Shown here piece by piece: positions 1-11,599 of a stretch of DNA of 64,000 bases (the first letter of the stretch is position 1; each line of letters opens with the position of its first letter). The stretch spans positions 86,429 to 150,428 of the forward strand of contig JAKOGH010000144.1 in NCBI GenBank assembly GCA_024811115.1, given 5' to 3'. A model generated the notes under the pieces. The model ran no database searches, was not told where the DNA came from, and saw nothing but the letters and a program-made list of their open reading frames with translations. Source of the DNA: Terana coerulea (Eukaryota; Basidiomycota; Agaricomycetes; Polyporales; Phanerochaetaceae). A program made the translations under genes and the position numbers.

Positions 1-263
1 TCGCCCACGAGCCCGAACGCGAGCGCGCTCTTGTGGCCCTGCACGGTGCTCGCGCCGAAGCCCGCGAGCTGCGCGTACGGGACCTCGACCGCGTCGCGCA
101 GGCTGCGCGCGAGCGTGCTCAGGCCGGAGCCGCACACGATGCCGACGCGCGGGCGCAGGAGTCGCGGCGGGAGGAGGGTCGCGAGCGTGTCGAGCGCGGC
201 GGCAAAGGGCGGGACGGCGTCGGGCGCGGCGGCGTGCGGCGGGAGGCTCGAGGGGACGGACAT
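1..263 (-). CDS. PNP1: Purine nucleoside phosphorylase, N-terminal part (gene runs off the window)
   Basis: The enzyme cleaves inosine and guanosine with phosphate to free base and ribose-1-phosphate in cytosolic purine salvage. Reading the minus strand from the ATG at 263 gives 87 residues without a stop. They contain the family signature VGIVCGSGLS (residues 40-49, phosphate-binding loop) and the block STVQGHKSALAFG (72-84), whose His lies in the phosphate-binding segment of trimeric PNPs. Both spacing and order match PNP/MTAP family N-termini. The first 35 residues are an Ala/Pro-rich extension without conserved motifs. About 200 further residues, including the base-binding Glu/Asn, lie outside the window, so activity cannot be judged. 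GC at third positions is extreme, as in the next gene. MTAP is the main alternative, but the VQGHKSALAFG wording fits fungal PNP better. Confidence 0.9.
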   Translation of the reverse strand, partial: MSVPSSLPPHAAAPDAVPPFAAALDTLATLLPPRLLRPRVGIVCGSGLSTLARSLRDAVEVPYAQLAGFGASTVQGHKSALAFGLVG

Positions 264-3022
264 CGTCTGGCTGTCGGCTTCGGGGGCGGCTGGTGTGCTG
301 TCAGTGGTGGGAGGAGAAGAGAACGGGAGGTGGAGGAAGAGGGGAACGCGTCGAGAGGCGAGAATTTGACCGTTTCGCCAGTGGATTTGTGGAAATCCAA
401 TGGATATCCAAATATTGGCCGTGGGAACACGGTGGTCAATGCTCAACCAATCAAAAGCTGTCCATGGGCGTCCATTCCGTTTGGGCGAGAATATTCATCA
501 CGTGCTGATTCCCCTAAGCGCTGAAGCACGGGCGTCCAGTGCCAGCTTGGGCGAGAAATTAATCACAAACGCTGAATAATATTTTAACAATCGCCAGCTT
601 CGCCGGGTATTCCAGAAATGCAGTGATATTTAGACACCCGTATAATATTTATTAGCGTTTGTGAACCCTATTTCCCAGGAAAAGATAGCTAATCTCGTTG
701 TGTGTGGGAATAACCACCGTCCCAATCATCCAAACCATGCCGAGTATAATACAGTATAGCCAGGCCATGGCAGCAAAATGGATAAACACTGGGCGTAAGG
801 GACATCCAGCGGCTTTTACATCACTGCTTCCTCCGCCTCCCTCTCTGAGAGGAAGAGAGGAAGCGCGCCAAGAGGCAAAGCGTGCCGCCGGCCGCGTGCT
901 ATCGATCTGCCCGTCGGGCTCGGCGCCCCGCCGCGACGCGCTATCAGCCGCGCCGGGAGCCAATCGCAGCGCTCCGGCTGAACGCTTTGATCGCCGGCGC
1001 ACGACAAACGTCCGCAAGCGGCAGGAGGGAGCGGGATCAGGGGAGCGTTGATGGCGCGTGCGCGAGAATGGAAGACGCGGGTCGGGGATGGCCTCGTGCG
1101 GCGACGACGAGGGCTCTCTGCTGGCGACGGCGACCTCGCGAGCGACCCTCATCTCCTTCACCAGAGACTGCCTTCATCCGGACCGACACGCCCTTCCCTC
1201 CACCACTCGAGAGCCCGGCGCCAGTACAAATCCCATTCGTTTGGGTTTCGACTGTGCACACCGCGAGTCGAGAGAGTCTTCTGATAGCGAGTGTACCAGG
1301 ACGTAGACCGCTGGAGAGGGATCTACAGAGAAATATTACCCTTCGTATTCGTACGTCTCTTACCATATCTCACCGCGACCATCCTTGCCCCCTTCCCATA
1401 CATACCCTCGCCAGCGAGCTTGCCATTTACACTATCATCGCATCGTACACTTACCGCCACCTCCATCGCCACCATTTCCCCTCCTCATTTCCCCTGTGCG
1501 AGGCTATATTATTGCTCTTGTTCATCCGCCTTCAGTCTTCATTGAAAGCCCGCAGTAGACTGACCTCGTGTATCTACAGACTGTCGTCGCTCCACCAGAC
1601 ACCCTTCCGCCCATCGTCGACACCACTGTCTTTTTTGTGACCCCTCCGCGCTCACGCCGGTACGTTCCCTCTCTCTTCCTCAATTTCCTGCTATTTCCTC
1701 GCCATCCCGCTTTCATCAATATCCCCTACGTTAATTCCCCTATCATCGCTGCGACACTCTCATCCTCTCCTCCCCAAATATCAAGGGGGAAGCGGAAGCC
1801 GCGCTCATTTCCCCCACACCTTCGTCCACCCGTCTCCGCATCTTCATCGACCGAGTGACATCACCCGCCCGTCATCCATCTCCGCGCTTTCGATGGCAGG
1901 TGGGGGATGTCGGGATGCTGGCATCCCACTGACATGCTGCATGTTCTTATCCTCACGAGCGTGGGCGTGCGGTGTCGCCCGTGGACGCCTGTGTGCCTCC
2001 ATGCCTTTTGTGTTTCCGTGTGGTGTGTGCGGCGTGCCCTGGGTGTGGGCGCGAATCAGCCCGGTATGCCTGGGTATCAGAGCGCCGTGGGCTCGTGTAT
2101 GCAGTCCTGTTCCTTGCGTTTTTGCCGTACGTTCAAAGGGGGAAGCAGCTGCATGTCTCACGATGCTATTTTCGCAGACACACCTTGTAGAGGTATTACA
2201 GTAACCGAGTCTACCTACACCGCCAGCAAGCGTTGCTCTGCGTTCAGTAGTAAGTACCTTCTGCCTAAGGCGTCTTTCAATTTGCACCTTCCTTCACGCC
2301 ACAGCTTCTGATTCTCGGTTGAGCTTACTTTTCGTCCCGCACGATTTGCTCCTGCGTTTATCCGTACTTTGATGGCTCTGGCCTGTATATCTTTGGGGAT
2401 CTACACCATGTCTCCACTTCCCCGCAGCTGCCCGAGGATGTGCCGTCGATGCAAAAGGCTCGTTTCGCTTTTTTCTCGCTCTTTGGGTTGCATGCGTTCC
2501 TCCAAGTCGTCGACGTGCTGACTCTCTGCTTGTTTGTGCCTAGGACGAGCCAACTGCCGGGCTTCCTGGTGCCTTGACTTTACAACCTCGCCATACTACC
2601 ACCTTTCAGCGACGTCCATCCCGCATAACACATACGTTCATTCGCCCAAGAATCTTCGTACCGAATCCACCAAGCTGCTTTATTTTGGAGCTTAATCTGC
2701 AACCCCGTGCACGCGTTCCGGCTGAAAGTACTCATTGCTTAATCTTGCTCGTCCACTCGCTGGCTCGTTTATAGGAAGAAGGGAAATAAAATAAACGGAT
2801 ATACAGGAATAATTGGAAGACTCAAGATAATTTACTTGCACACGGATTTTGCTAAATCACGCACCGACCCTTTGAAGTGCGTATCGTGTCCGGTCTTGAC
2901 CGATCGTGGTGCTAACCCATACAACCTAATAGCCACCACCGACCATTCAGCAATCAAGCACCCATCCAACACAACCTCGCCCAGATAATAACTCACACCA
3001 ACCACACCATCCTCCTTAAACC
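264..3022. promoter_or_regulatory. Long non-coding stretch: divergent promoter and probable leader of the next gene
   Basis: I see no convincing coding signal in this 2.7 kb between the divergent PNP gene and the gene at 3023. An A+T-richer section (540-760) is followed by GC-rich sequence (830-1130). From about 1340 to 1840 come strong pyrimidine-rich tracts (runs such as CTCTCTTCCTC), typical of fungal promoters just upstream of transcription starts. The DNA from about 1850 to 2950 contains several small overlapping open frames without family resemblance. I infer a long, possibly spliced 5' leader for the 3023 gene. A transcript map would be needed to place the start. Confidence 0.4.
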
Positions 3023-6000
3023 ATGCAACTCAAGCTCCTCCCACCCCACCCCCTCCCCACCGTCCTCTTCACCCTCGCATACCCCGCGCCGCCGCCGGAC
3101 CTACCGCTCCCCGCAGGGTACGCCGCGCTCCTGCGCACGGTCGTCGACGAGCACCTCCTCGACGGCGCCGCCGCCGCCGCGTCGCGGCCCGACAATGGGT
3201 TCGCGGGCGCGGCGCGCGAGCGCGTGAACGGCGGGCAGGGCAGCCTGACGCCGCACGCGCTCGACCGCGCGACGTGGCTCGCGGCGGTGCTCAGCGAGGT
3301 CGTGTTCGACCTCTCGGGCGGCGACGCGACCGACGTGCCGGGCGCGCGCAGACGGTGCGCGTGCTGTGCCGGTTCGTCGACGGGCGCGAGGTCGCGTGGG
3401 CCTGGTCCGTCAATCAGGCGGTCAATGCAACGGAGGAGAACGATGCGGCGCGCGCGTGTTACGCGCTGCTGCAGGGCGTCCTTGCGGACGTGCACGAGAG
3501 CGCGCAGGCGGGCGAGCGCGAGAAGCGGGCGCGGGAGCGGCGGCATGCATACGGCGCGCGGTACTCAGACGATGGGTATGGCGCATATGAGCAGTTTCCC
3601 GAGAGCGAGGGGGGCCACGGCGGTGCTGACGGTGCGTGGCGGGACGGGCGGGGGAGCGTGGAGGAGGAGATGGAGATGGGGCGGGCGGCGGAGGCGCATG
3701 TGTCTGGGCATGTGGAGACGCGGAGGGGGAAGCTCAGGAAGACGAGTGGGGGAATGGGGTGGGGAAGGAAAGGAGAAAGATAGGGAAGAGAAGAGCGCGA
3801 ATGAGATGGGTACGGGGAAAGAGGGGAAGAAGCATAAGAAACAGCGGTCACTGTTGATGTCGCTCGTTGCGTTTGCGTGAGTGCTCTCCATACTTGGCAG
3901 CTGTATGTACTGACTACTCGCGTGTAGTTCTGTCATCACATCGCGCTCCAAAGTCACCACCACCAAGCCCGCGCTCCTCGTCCACCACACCAACCTCTCC
4001 CACCCATGCCCCTCGATTCGCCCCTTGCCGCATCCTTCCCCGCGCAGCCCATACCTCACATTGTCCACCCGCACCTCATCGCACCGCTGGAGGTTGCACT
4101 CACCGAGCCGACGCCATCGTCGTCAGACCTTCGGCGGCGCGCACGCGCGACGCTCGTCGACGTCTTCCGGCGGTACGTCCTAACGCAGCTCAAGACGCCC
4201 CCCGTGCTTCTCGACACGCGCACGCTTGAGGGCTTCAACGTCGAGGACGCGGGCACCCCGTGTCTCCGGCACGTCAGCTCCGCGCTCACGACAACCAGCC
4301 TCGGCGAGGCGAGCATGCGCGTGCACTGCGTCTCGCGCAGCCCGAGCCTCGGCGTCCTGAGCGCGAGCGCGACCTCGCCCGGCGGCCGCAGCGTCGAGAG
4401 CACCGTGGGCGTGTTCCGCGACGCCTACGGGCGGAGACTCCACGACGATGAGGACGAGGAGGACGTCCCGTTCGGGCGGGCGAACGAGGGCGGGTACGTC
4501 GCGTGGGTCACGCGCAGCCTGTTGCAGCGCGTCGAGGCCGAGATGCGCGAGATGCGCGGCGTCAACAGCGTCGACGTGTCGAGGCGGCGCAGTGTGGGCT
4601 CTCGCATGGGCTTCTCGCCGCTGCTGTCCAGCATGGCGCCGCACAGCCCGCCGATGCCATCTTCAGGTTTGTTGAGTGAGTGGGACCCCCGCGCGCGACG
4701 CTCGTGGACGAGCCGCCGCCGTTCTTCGACGACGACGTATTCGACGGCCTCGAGGAGATCCCGCTCGGCGACGAGGACCGAGCGGACACGACGAGCACGG
4801 GCACGGGCGGCAGCACCGAGACGGACGGCAGCTCGGTGCACACGCCGAGCGAGACGGCGTCGTTCGACCAGGCGCTCATCCACAGCGCGTCTGGGTCCCA
4901 GGTGGTGCAGCCCGAGACGGGCGAGTACTTCGCTGGCATCGACGTCCCGCCCCCGACCGATTTGATTCGGCCCTCTGAGGCGCATTTGTCTTCACCTCCG
5001 CGTCGACCTGCGCTTACAAAGCAGGCCCCTATGGCACCGCCCCCTGCGCGCGCCACCCCCGTCCCCCGCTCCCTCACACCTCATCCCCACCTTTGCGCCC
5101 GTCGCTGTCCCTCGCCACCTCCCCGCTACATTCTCCTCCACCGTCGACCAACGCCCTCCCCCTCGCCGCATACACCGCGCTCTCCACCGAGCGCCTCCGA
5201 CTGCGCGGCATCCTTACCCGGCTCGCCGCGCAGCATGCGAGCACGCAGCTGGACGAGCAGCAGCTGCTCGCCGTGCTTGAGGGCAAGAGCCGCCGGCGCG
5301 CGTGGAGCAACGGGGCCTTCATGGGCCGCGCAGACATGCGCCTGTGTGCGCTCGCGGCGCCGGAGCGGCGCAGCGGCCTGGGCACGGCGCGCCCCGTGTG
5401 CGCCGCGGACGTTGAGCAGCTGCCGGACGGCGCGGTCGAGGGCGTCGAGGGCGTGCAGGGCAGGAAGCGCCGCGGGACGCTGGTCGTGACGACGCAGGAG
5501 ACGAACATCCTGCGGCTGTTCCCCGTGTGCGAGGAAGAGGAGGACTCTGGCGACGAGGAGGGCGCGGGAGACGTCGCGTTCTATGCGGGCGACACGAGCG
5601 GGTCGTCCGCGGCGTCGGGCACTGTCTCCGTGTCGCCCCTATTTGAGGACGACGCGATGCTGAGCGACGCGGAGGACGGGTTGCTGACGCCGCTGGACGC
5701 CTTCCGCTGCTGACGCGCCAGCCGACCCGGCGCAAGTCGGTGCCCGTCCGGCAGCGCACGAAGAGCATGTCGTCGGTGTCGGCCTGTGGGCCTCTCCTTC
5801 CTGCGCCCGCCACTTCGCCGAGCATGCCTGCGTCTTACCCAGGAGCATATCCGTACCCCCGTTCGTCTCGGTCCTCCGCGTATTTGGTCAGCTCGGTGGA
5901 CTCGGATCTGGAGCCGCAGACCGAAGGTCGAGCTGTTTGACGTGTACGGGGACGAGGACGATGAGGATGAGGACGCCCGAGACCCGTTTACGCTCGCCAT

Positions 6001-6330
6001 GGACCTTCCGGCGCCGTACGACGCTCGTCGTGGCGCGTTCGCGCCGTCGTTCAATGCCTCGAAAGAGGAGTCAATGCGACAACGACGCGTGGCTCGGCGC
6101 GTAGACGGATGGGGAAGAACATACCTTCGACCGCCGTCATATCTGGCATCTCGGCATTTTTGGAACCCTGCATATCTGTGTAACATTCAAAGCATCACAA
6201 GATCGAATACGGGCGCGCCTCCTTTTTGCGGTTCACAACTCACAAGCATCCGGTTTTTGTTCATCAGTTTGGTGCCGCACGGTTTCTGTAACATTTCTTA
6301 TCCTCTTCATCTGCATACGACCCAATGACT
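3023..6330 (+). CDS. Uncharacterised basidiomycete protein gene, multiple frame breaks
   Basis: I do not recognise a named family. The ATG at 3023 follows an A/C-rich leader, and the product begins MQLKLLPPHPLPTVLF. Coherent protein-like sequence then continues to about 6200 but jumps frame at about 3340 (inside GGGCGCGCGC), 3750 (G-runs), 4005, 4685 (C-run), 5080, 5712 and 5925. One ordinary intron is visible at about 3879-3929 (GTGAGT...GTGTAG). Recognisable blocks are a globular part with VRVLCRFVDGREVAWAW, a basic patch KKHKKQRSLLMSL, a part with LVDVFRRYVLTQLK and YVAWVTRSLLQRVEAEM, then acidic low-complexity stretches (DEDEEDV, FFDDDVFDGLEE, DEDDEDEDARD). The breaks sit in homopolymers or GC repeats and the reading resumes sensibly each time. 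I therefore favour consensus errors in a live gene over a pseudogene. The exact C-terminus is uncertain (5.94-6.33 kb). Confidence 0.55.
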
Positions 6331-6659
6331 CTCGCTGCATACTTTCACTCACGTTCTCACACATACTCATGCATAACTGACGGCTCCGCATCGCACCCTC
6401 TGCACTTACGCATACTCACCCGACGACGGTCTTTCCACTTGCATTTTCCTCTCTACCCCTGCTTGCATCTACCTTAATCTTTCAGTGTAAATACTTTACG
6501 TGATCTCTTGACGTTCATTTTCCCAGCCATCCCGTCCCGCGTCTGAAGCGGCAAACCAATCCGTTCAGTACAAAGGCGATAATAGTTACAATTGTGTACA
6601 TTCCAAAATCAAATGAAACCAATGCATTCCATCCGGTCAGTCCATCGAGCGGCGCGCCG
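6331..6659. other. Convergent 3' flank between the 3023 gene and the first BTB gene
   Basis: Non-coding, A+T-richer DNA lying between the tails of two convergent genes. No repeat, RNA gene or protein relic is visible. It presumably holds both poly(A) sites, but no single signal is decisive by eye. Confidence 0.4.
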
Positions 6660-7996
6660 CTACGTGAGATTGAACGTCGCGGCCATATTATTCCACGCTT
6701 TCTCGCGCCGTTCTCGGAGACAGTCCAAGCAGCATTTGCACACGGTGCTCTCCGTAAACTTCTCCAGATCCCGGTAGACCGCGAGCAGCAGCTTCATTGG
6801 CCGGCTGACGTAGCTGGATCCAGTTTTGGTAGTGCTTCTGGACGCGCGTGTTGTAGTACGCGCGGACGGCGTCTGGCCGCAGCTCTGCAAGTGGCCGGCG
6901 CGCACTCTGACTCGGACCGCGTCCAAGGTCGCGTTGACGAGCTGCTCCCGCCGCAGCCGCTCCAGGCCGAGCACAGCCTGTTGTACGTCGGCCGGCGGCA
7001 GCAAAGCCAAGTCTGCGCTGACAGCGCCGCCGGGGTTCCCGTCCTCTCCCCACTGCTTCACGCAGGGCGTAAAAGAGCGGGACGTAAAGGTCGAGCGAGG
7101 TGTAGCCGCACGCGCGCAAGAGCTTGATGACACGCGCCGGATTGACGGCGGTGCTGTATGGGGAGTATGGAGTGACGGGCGCATTGGCAATCGGGATAGG
7201 GACTCTCGCCGCCTGCTGCGTGGGTGAGGCCGGCTGGTTTCCCTGCACGGGCGGATCATAGAGAAAGCGTTGCACCTGCGCCGCGCTCGGCATTTGCTGT
7301 TGCCGCTGTTGAGCGATACCGGCGGACAACGGGCCAGCAGCGACGGCGCTGTTGGTGTAGGGAGGAGGGGCGCCATTGGCCGCAGGGCCGGGCTGCGCAG
7401 GAGCCGCGATAGCTCCGGGCTGCGACGGCGGGTGCTGTCACATAGCCACGTTGATGTCCGTAAGGATGTCATGGGCGGCCAGGCCGCTGGGCCACTCTGA
7501 GCGGAAGCGGTCGAGGATTTCAGCACGGGGCGCTCGACCCGGTACTTGGTGCACATGCGCAGGACCCTAGATATAGCGTCGGAGTCCTTCGCAGTAATGT
7601 CAGGTGCATTCGCCAGGTAGCTGCAATGATAGGCTGTAAGCACAAATCGCGGTAAGAAAGGAGGGATACTCACAAGCCTTCGTAGATTGTAGTGAACAAC
7701 GCCTCCAGATCTTCCTTGGGCTCACCACACAGAATGACATGCAGGCAGCCCCTGAGCATAGGCTGCTGTCCATCCCGGGCTCTCTCGAGTCGTGCACGAA
7801 GTACGGAGGAGTGTCTCGCCAGAATGGCCTGGTGTAAGCGGAAGAGGGTGTTGTCGCAGCCGAAAATGATGTTCCCATCGTCGAAGTACAGTGTGGGATG
7901 GTCAAGGAGAACATTGATACTCTCTTTCTTCTCAGATCGCGCACGTTTGGCTGGCGGAGAGTCCGCCAACTGGCCTTCGCTGCTAGCGGTCGACAT
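6660..7996 (-). CDS. BTB/POZ domain protein 1 (frame-broken in exon 2)
   Basis: BTB/POZ domains mediate dimerisation and often adapt substrates to Cullin-3; a specific role here is unknown. Exon 1 (7996-7674) encodes MSTASSEGQLADSPP, a basic KRAR patch, then a BTB core (about residues 30-107: LYFDDGNIIFGCDNTLFRLHQ, LARHSSVLRARL). A 53-nt intron (7673-7621, GTGAGT...TTGCAG) splits the codon after TTIYEG at phase 2, the same position as in its neighbour at 8433-9509. Exon 2 gives the BACK-like helical part (RVLRMCTKYRVERPV), a Pro/Gln-rich linker, RVIKLLRACGYTSLDLYVPLFYALREA, and a Cys-containing tail (CKCCLDCLRERREKAWNN) to a TAG at 6660. It changes frame at about 7510, 7060, 6890 and 6800. 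These shifts are either decay or consensus errors. Tandem duplication with the next gene is clear from the shared intron and wording. Confidence 0.75.
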
Positions 7997-8432
7997 AGCG
8001 AATGGCGAATGAAGCGAGCGAGCACACAGGGGCTTGTGAAGGACCGAGCTGAGCTAAGAGGAGACGCATAGATCTGGATTCCATACCCCTATCGACGTAA
8101 GCTAGTGGTTCAGGAGGTTTGCCAAGAGAGCCCCTGAGATGACACATGGGCGTCCCGTCGTATTGTCATGCAGAAACTTGGAAGTGAACAAAGAACGAGT
8201 ACGATCGCTATCAAAAACGAGCGTACAGATATGGTGACCCGTATGAGTCCGTACTTGAAACCACAGCTCCGATAGGACTAGTTGAAAGTCCATCCGAACT
8301 TGGGTTCGATCGGCGAAATCGACGAGCAAATCCTTACTCGGGAGGGAGCACAATCGGCTTCGCCTTACACTGGGCTAGTAGTCCAGACCCAAGATAAGGG
8401 CGAGGGAAAGCAGGCTCTTCTCCGCCGCACCA
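7997..8432. other. Spacer between the tandem BTB genes
   Basis: This holds the promoter of BTB gene 1 and the 3' flank of BTB gene 2. An 83-codon minus-strand open frame (8353-8102) shows no family resemblance and no paralogous counterpart, so I do not call it a gene. Confidence 0.4.
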
Positions 8433-9509
8433 CTACAGCTCGAAAATCGCCGACAGTCTTGACCAAATGGACTGTCTTGTCGCCTGAATAGAGGCGATAG
8501 TAAGATTTAAGCAGATATCGCACGGATGCCCCGCAAAGTCCCGCGGGAAATTCTGAAAGTCCTTGACTACTGCAGCCCACATTTCGATGGGGACCTGAGG
8601 ATGCCTGAAAGTGACTGAAGGACCAAGGGCAGCGAGCCGAGACGCGATGAGCTTGCCGCATGTGGTAGCGTGCTCGGGAAGCCCTTGCGGTGAAACGTTC
8701 GCCAGCGTGATATGCTCCGCTCGAAGTCGTTCGATACCCACGAGCAACCTCTCGATGTCGGCGTGAGATAACGGTGCTATGCCATGGCCTCCACTGAACC
8801 TGCCAGTTGTCTTGCTTAGCGCATAGAATATGGGAGCTAGGAGCTGCGGAGAGTCATGGTTGCAGGCACGGAGGAGGGCGATTACGGCAGCTGGATGCAC
8901 AGACATTTCTTCCTCAGCGTCAACGGGCGGTCTTGCAATCGGACTTTCGAGCATGTTATAATCCGCCCACGCGTTTGCCCGAGCAGCAACCAGGACGTCG
9001 TGAGTGGCAAGGTCGCTTGGCCACTCTGCCTGAATAGTCTTGATGATATCCTCTCGACAATGTGGGATTTGGTACTTCGTACACACCCTTAGCAGACTAG
9101 AAGCCTTGGGAAAGCTCTCGATGGACAACTTTGGAAAGTCTGCGCTAGAATGAGACAGCGTCATTGTGTGCGACGGTACGGCACGCATTCATACTCACAA
9201 GCCCTCGTACATCATCTCCAGCAATACCTCCACGTCCTCTTGGTCATCATCCATCTGTATCTGTTGCAGCATTTGCGGAAGATCTTGTTCATACTCTTCC
9301 TTCACGGCGAACAGTCTTTCTAGTACCGGCGAGTACTGGGATAGTAGACTGCGATGTACGCGGAAATGGATGCAGCCACAGACCAGGATGGCATCGCCAT
9401 CGTCGAAGTAATACCTTGCGTGATTCAAAAATACGGTAGCTGTCCTGTGCCGACTTGTAGATGTGCCACTCAGCTCGGAGTCGCCGGGGAGTGTACCATC
9501 GAGAGTCAT
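8433..9509 (-). CDS. BTB/POZ domain protein 2 (intact)
   Basis: Two exons, 9509-9199 and 9144-8433, are joined by a 54-nt intron (9198-9145, GTGAGT...TTCTAG) and give 340 residues ending at TAG. I start at the ATG at 9509 (MTLDGTLPGDSELSG) because upstream in-frame residues look like leader sequence. Residues about 20-103 form the BTB fold (ARYYFDDGDAILVCGCIHFRVHRSLLSQYSPVLERLF). After the intron come LRVCTKYQIPHCREDIIK (BACK-like), an acidic linker, AAVIALLRACNHDSPQLLAPIFYALSK, and a C-terminus with HPCDICLNLTIASIQATRQSIW, the counterpart of the Cys-rich tail of BTB gene 1. The intron phase and position match that gene exactly. It is transcribed divergently from the kinase gene starting at 9839, with only 329 bp between start codons. 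Function is unknown; adaptor for ubiquitylation or transcriptional regulation are family-level possibilities. Confidence 0.85.
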
Positions 9510-9838
9510 GAAAAAGACGGGGAATAGGCGACAGATGGCCAGCTTTGTCGATGACGGCAATAGCGAGCTCCGTAAGCGGAAGAGAATTGGCTGCAAAGTG
9601 CTTAAACAGTGTGCGGTCCTAGAAACAGAGAAAAGAGCTGCGCGGTGGCAGGAGCCAAACGGTCGTGCCACGGGCATGCTCAGGGGTGCCGGGACGCATC
9701 AAGCGCATCAAGCGCATCAAGGTTCTTGGGCGCTTGAGTCGGAGGCGGAACCGCGCGTGCTAGGATCTTGGAGTCACGGTCGAACAGTTCCCAACCACGT
9801 CGAGTCCGATACTTACGCCTCCTACTGCATAACGTCCA
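9510..9838. promoter_or_regulatory. Shared bidirectional promoter (BTB gene 2 / kinase 1)
   Basis: The 329 bp separating two divergent start codons must carry both promoters. It contains three exact tandem copies of a 9-bp unit (next entry) and a block GTGCTAGGATCTTGG (about 9757-9771) weakly resembling the motif found before other kinase copies. Confidence 0.5.
9695..9721 (+). repeat. Three exact tandem copies of CGCATCAAG
   Basis: CGCATCAAG is present at 9695-9703, 9704-9712 and 9713-9721 without any mismatch, in the middle of the bidirectional BTB/kinase promoter. It could be an array of transcription factor sites or a simple minisatellite; the sequence alone cannot decide. Confidence 0.85.
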
Positions 9839-11306
9839 ATGTCAGGCTCATCGGAAAGCTCTTACAAAGGGCCAATAGCTCCTCATGCCAAGCTCTGGCA
9901 AAGCTTGACTGTCAACTTCGACGCGATGAAGGAGATCATTTCCTCGCACTTCAAGTCGCAATGTGGCGATGGAGAGTCCATCGACCACGGCCAATATGCT
10001 AGGATATTCCTGTACACTCTTCAAAGCGGGAAGAAAATTGTGGCTCGGCTGGTGCTTCCCGTACGAGACTCCGTCAAGACCGAAGCAGAGGTGGCGGCAA
10101 TGGTTTCCGTTCGTGGTGAGTTGTTCAAGTTCGTCTCGCACGCAGAACCCTCAATATTTGCTTCACAGCTCGAACGACGGTGCCCGTGCCAGAGGTCTAC
10201 TTATTCTGTAGCACTCGCCACAATCCTGTAGGCATGGAGTGGATCGTCATGGAGCACCTCGCAGGAGAGCAATTCGGAGATTGCTTCTACAAGCTCAACT
10301 ACGCGCAGAAAGCTGAGACTGGGCGTCGGCTTGCTGACATCTTGTCTCAACTGTTCTCGATCACGGCAACCCACTGTGGAAGCCTTCTGCGCGACCACGC
10401 CGTTCAGGAGGGCCTATGTCCTCTTCGATATGCAGGGGGAAACGGCGGCGACGGCGCGCATCCACAATCATTTCTTGCTGCAGAGAGTAGGACGCCATCT
10501 GGAACTATGACAATTGGACCCTTGAGCGACATTGCGCTCTTGGACCACGAGTTCATTGTACCAGCTGAGTCCTCAGGACCATTTGCCACCGAACGCCAGT
10601 TTATGGAGGCACTTGCTTACCGTGGTGACCCTCCAACACGCGCCAAGGACGACGTTGGTTGCTGGCCATACGATAAAGCACTGGAGTTATATGCTCTCGT
10701 ACGCCCACTGTATGGCGATAGCAGCTCGGAGGCACCCGTGTTTCATTTCTCTCACGGTGACTTCAGCGAACACAACATTCTCATCGACCCAGCCACAGGC
10801 CGCGTAACTGGTATCATTGACTGGGAAATGGCTGGCTTCCGCCCAGCGTTTCTTGCCGCTATCGCGCCTGGGTGGTTTGACGATGATTACCGCCGCTTCC
10901 TCATGACGGACTATCAACAGTCTCGCGAGGGATTTGAGGACGAAAATGATGATGACGCCGTGTTACGCAAGCACTTCCTAGAGCAATTGGACTCACGCAG
11001 CTCGTCCCTCTTGCGCCATAACCGAGAGGAGATCGAACTTAGGGCATATAGCTATGTGGTCGGAGAACCGTACGGAGGTAATGTACTAATGTGGCTAGAA
11101 CGGTATGAAGAGCAGGAGTGGAGTACCTTTGGGAGAGGCCCATTTCCTTATGACTCACAGGCGTGGTGGAAGGAGTATAATGCGGCATTCTTGAGGTACG
11201 AGCGTGTGCCCCCGCATATATGAAACCTAACTAATGTTGATCCAGACAAGGTCAACAAATGAGAGAAAATGCTTCTTCCTCGAATGACCCAGGAGGCGTC
11301 GTGTGA
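9839..11306 (+). CDS. APH-family phosphotransferase-like kinase 1 (intact, three exons)
   Basis: Protein kinase-like fold of the aminoglycoside/choline phosphotransferase family (APH, PF01636 type); the substrate in fungi is unknown. Exon 1 9839-10115, intron 10116-10168 (53 nt, phase 1), exon 2 10169-11195. A terminal 50-nt intron 11196-11245 with a CTAAC branch site leads to exon 3 (11246-11306), giving 454 residues. Without that last splice the frame ends at 11223. I prefer splicing because kinase copies 4 and 5 have an intron at the same place. The N-lobe has GQYARIFLYTLQSGKKIVARLVLP, with Arg at the usual lysine position, and the helix-C glutamate in KTEAEVAAM. The catalytic loop is HGDFSEHN (D290, N295) and the metal-binding Asp lies in IIDWE (D310). 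All catalytic positions are present. It heads a tandem array of four. Confidence 0.88.
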
Positions 11307-11533
11307 TAGCGGCAGCGGTGCCAAGTGGTTAAGAGCAATGCTTGCCAGACTCCTAGTATTGAATAGTTCTGCATATCGAGCCCAAAGACGTCTATTCTGT
11401 GAAGGTTACCACCGCATTATTAGCTGTTTCCCATGGGGTCTCAGATCTCAATATCTCATTAACTTACTCAGACCTTGCCCGGCCGAAACTTTGTATACCA
11501 CGCCGGTGATGTCGGCGTGTCATCAATCAACTG

Positions 11534-11557
11534 CTTGTACTTGTTAGGATCTAAAGC
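11534..11557 (+). promoter_or_regulatory. Conserved TTGTTAGGATCTAAAG-type motif upstream of kinase 2
   Basis: ACTTGTTAGGATCTAAAGC lies about 45-65 bp before the kinase 2 ATG. Close relatives occur at 13166-13189, 16470-16490, 34483-34505, 37663-37687 and 41561-41580, always on the plus strand. Read on the minus strand it would encode (A)LDPNKYK-like peptides, so a coding relic is the alternative to a promoter element. Confidence 0.5.
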
Positions 11558-11599
11558 AGCCGCATTCCCGATCCGGTCCATGCGCACCTTGTCTTCGCC

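Noticed and set aside
33..524. 163-codon plus-strand frame at the left edge
   Set aside because: It is the complement of the PNP exon; Arg/Glu-rich composition is typical of a GC-rich shadow frame.
8102..8353. 83-codon minus-strand frame between BTB genes
   Set aside because: No paralog, domain or splice partner; within chance expectation.
9695..9721. CRISPR-like array
   Set aside because: Units are contiguous 9-mers without spacers in a eukaryotic promoter; the same holds for the CGCAAGCAA tract at 62172-62232.
9463..10002. 179-codon plus-strand frame across the BTB 2 start and kinase 1 start
   Set aside because: It overlaps exon 1 of both genes in the wrong frame and has no family resemblance.
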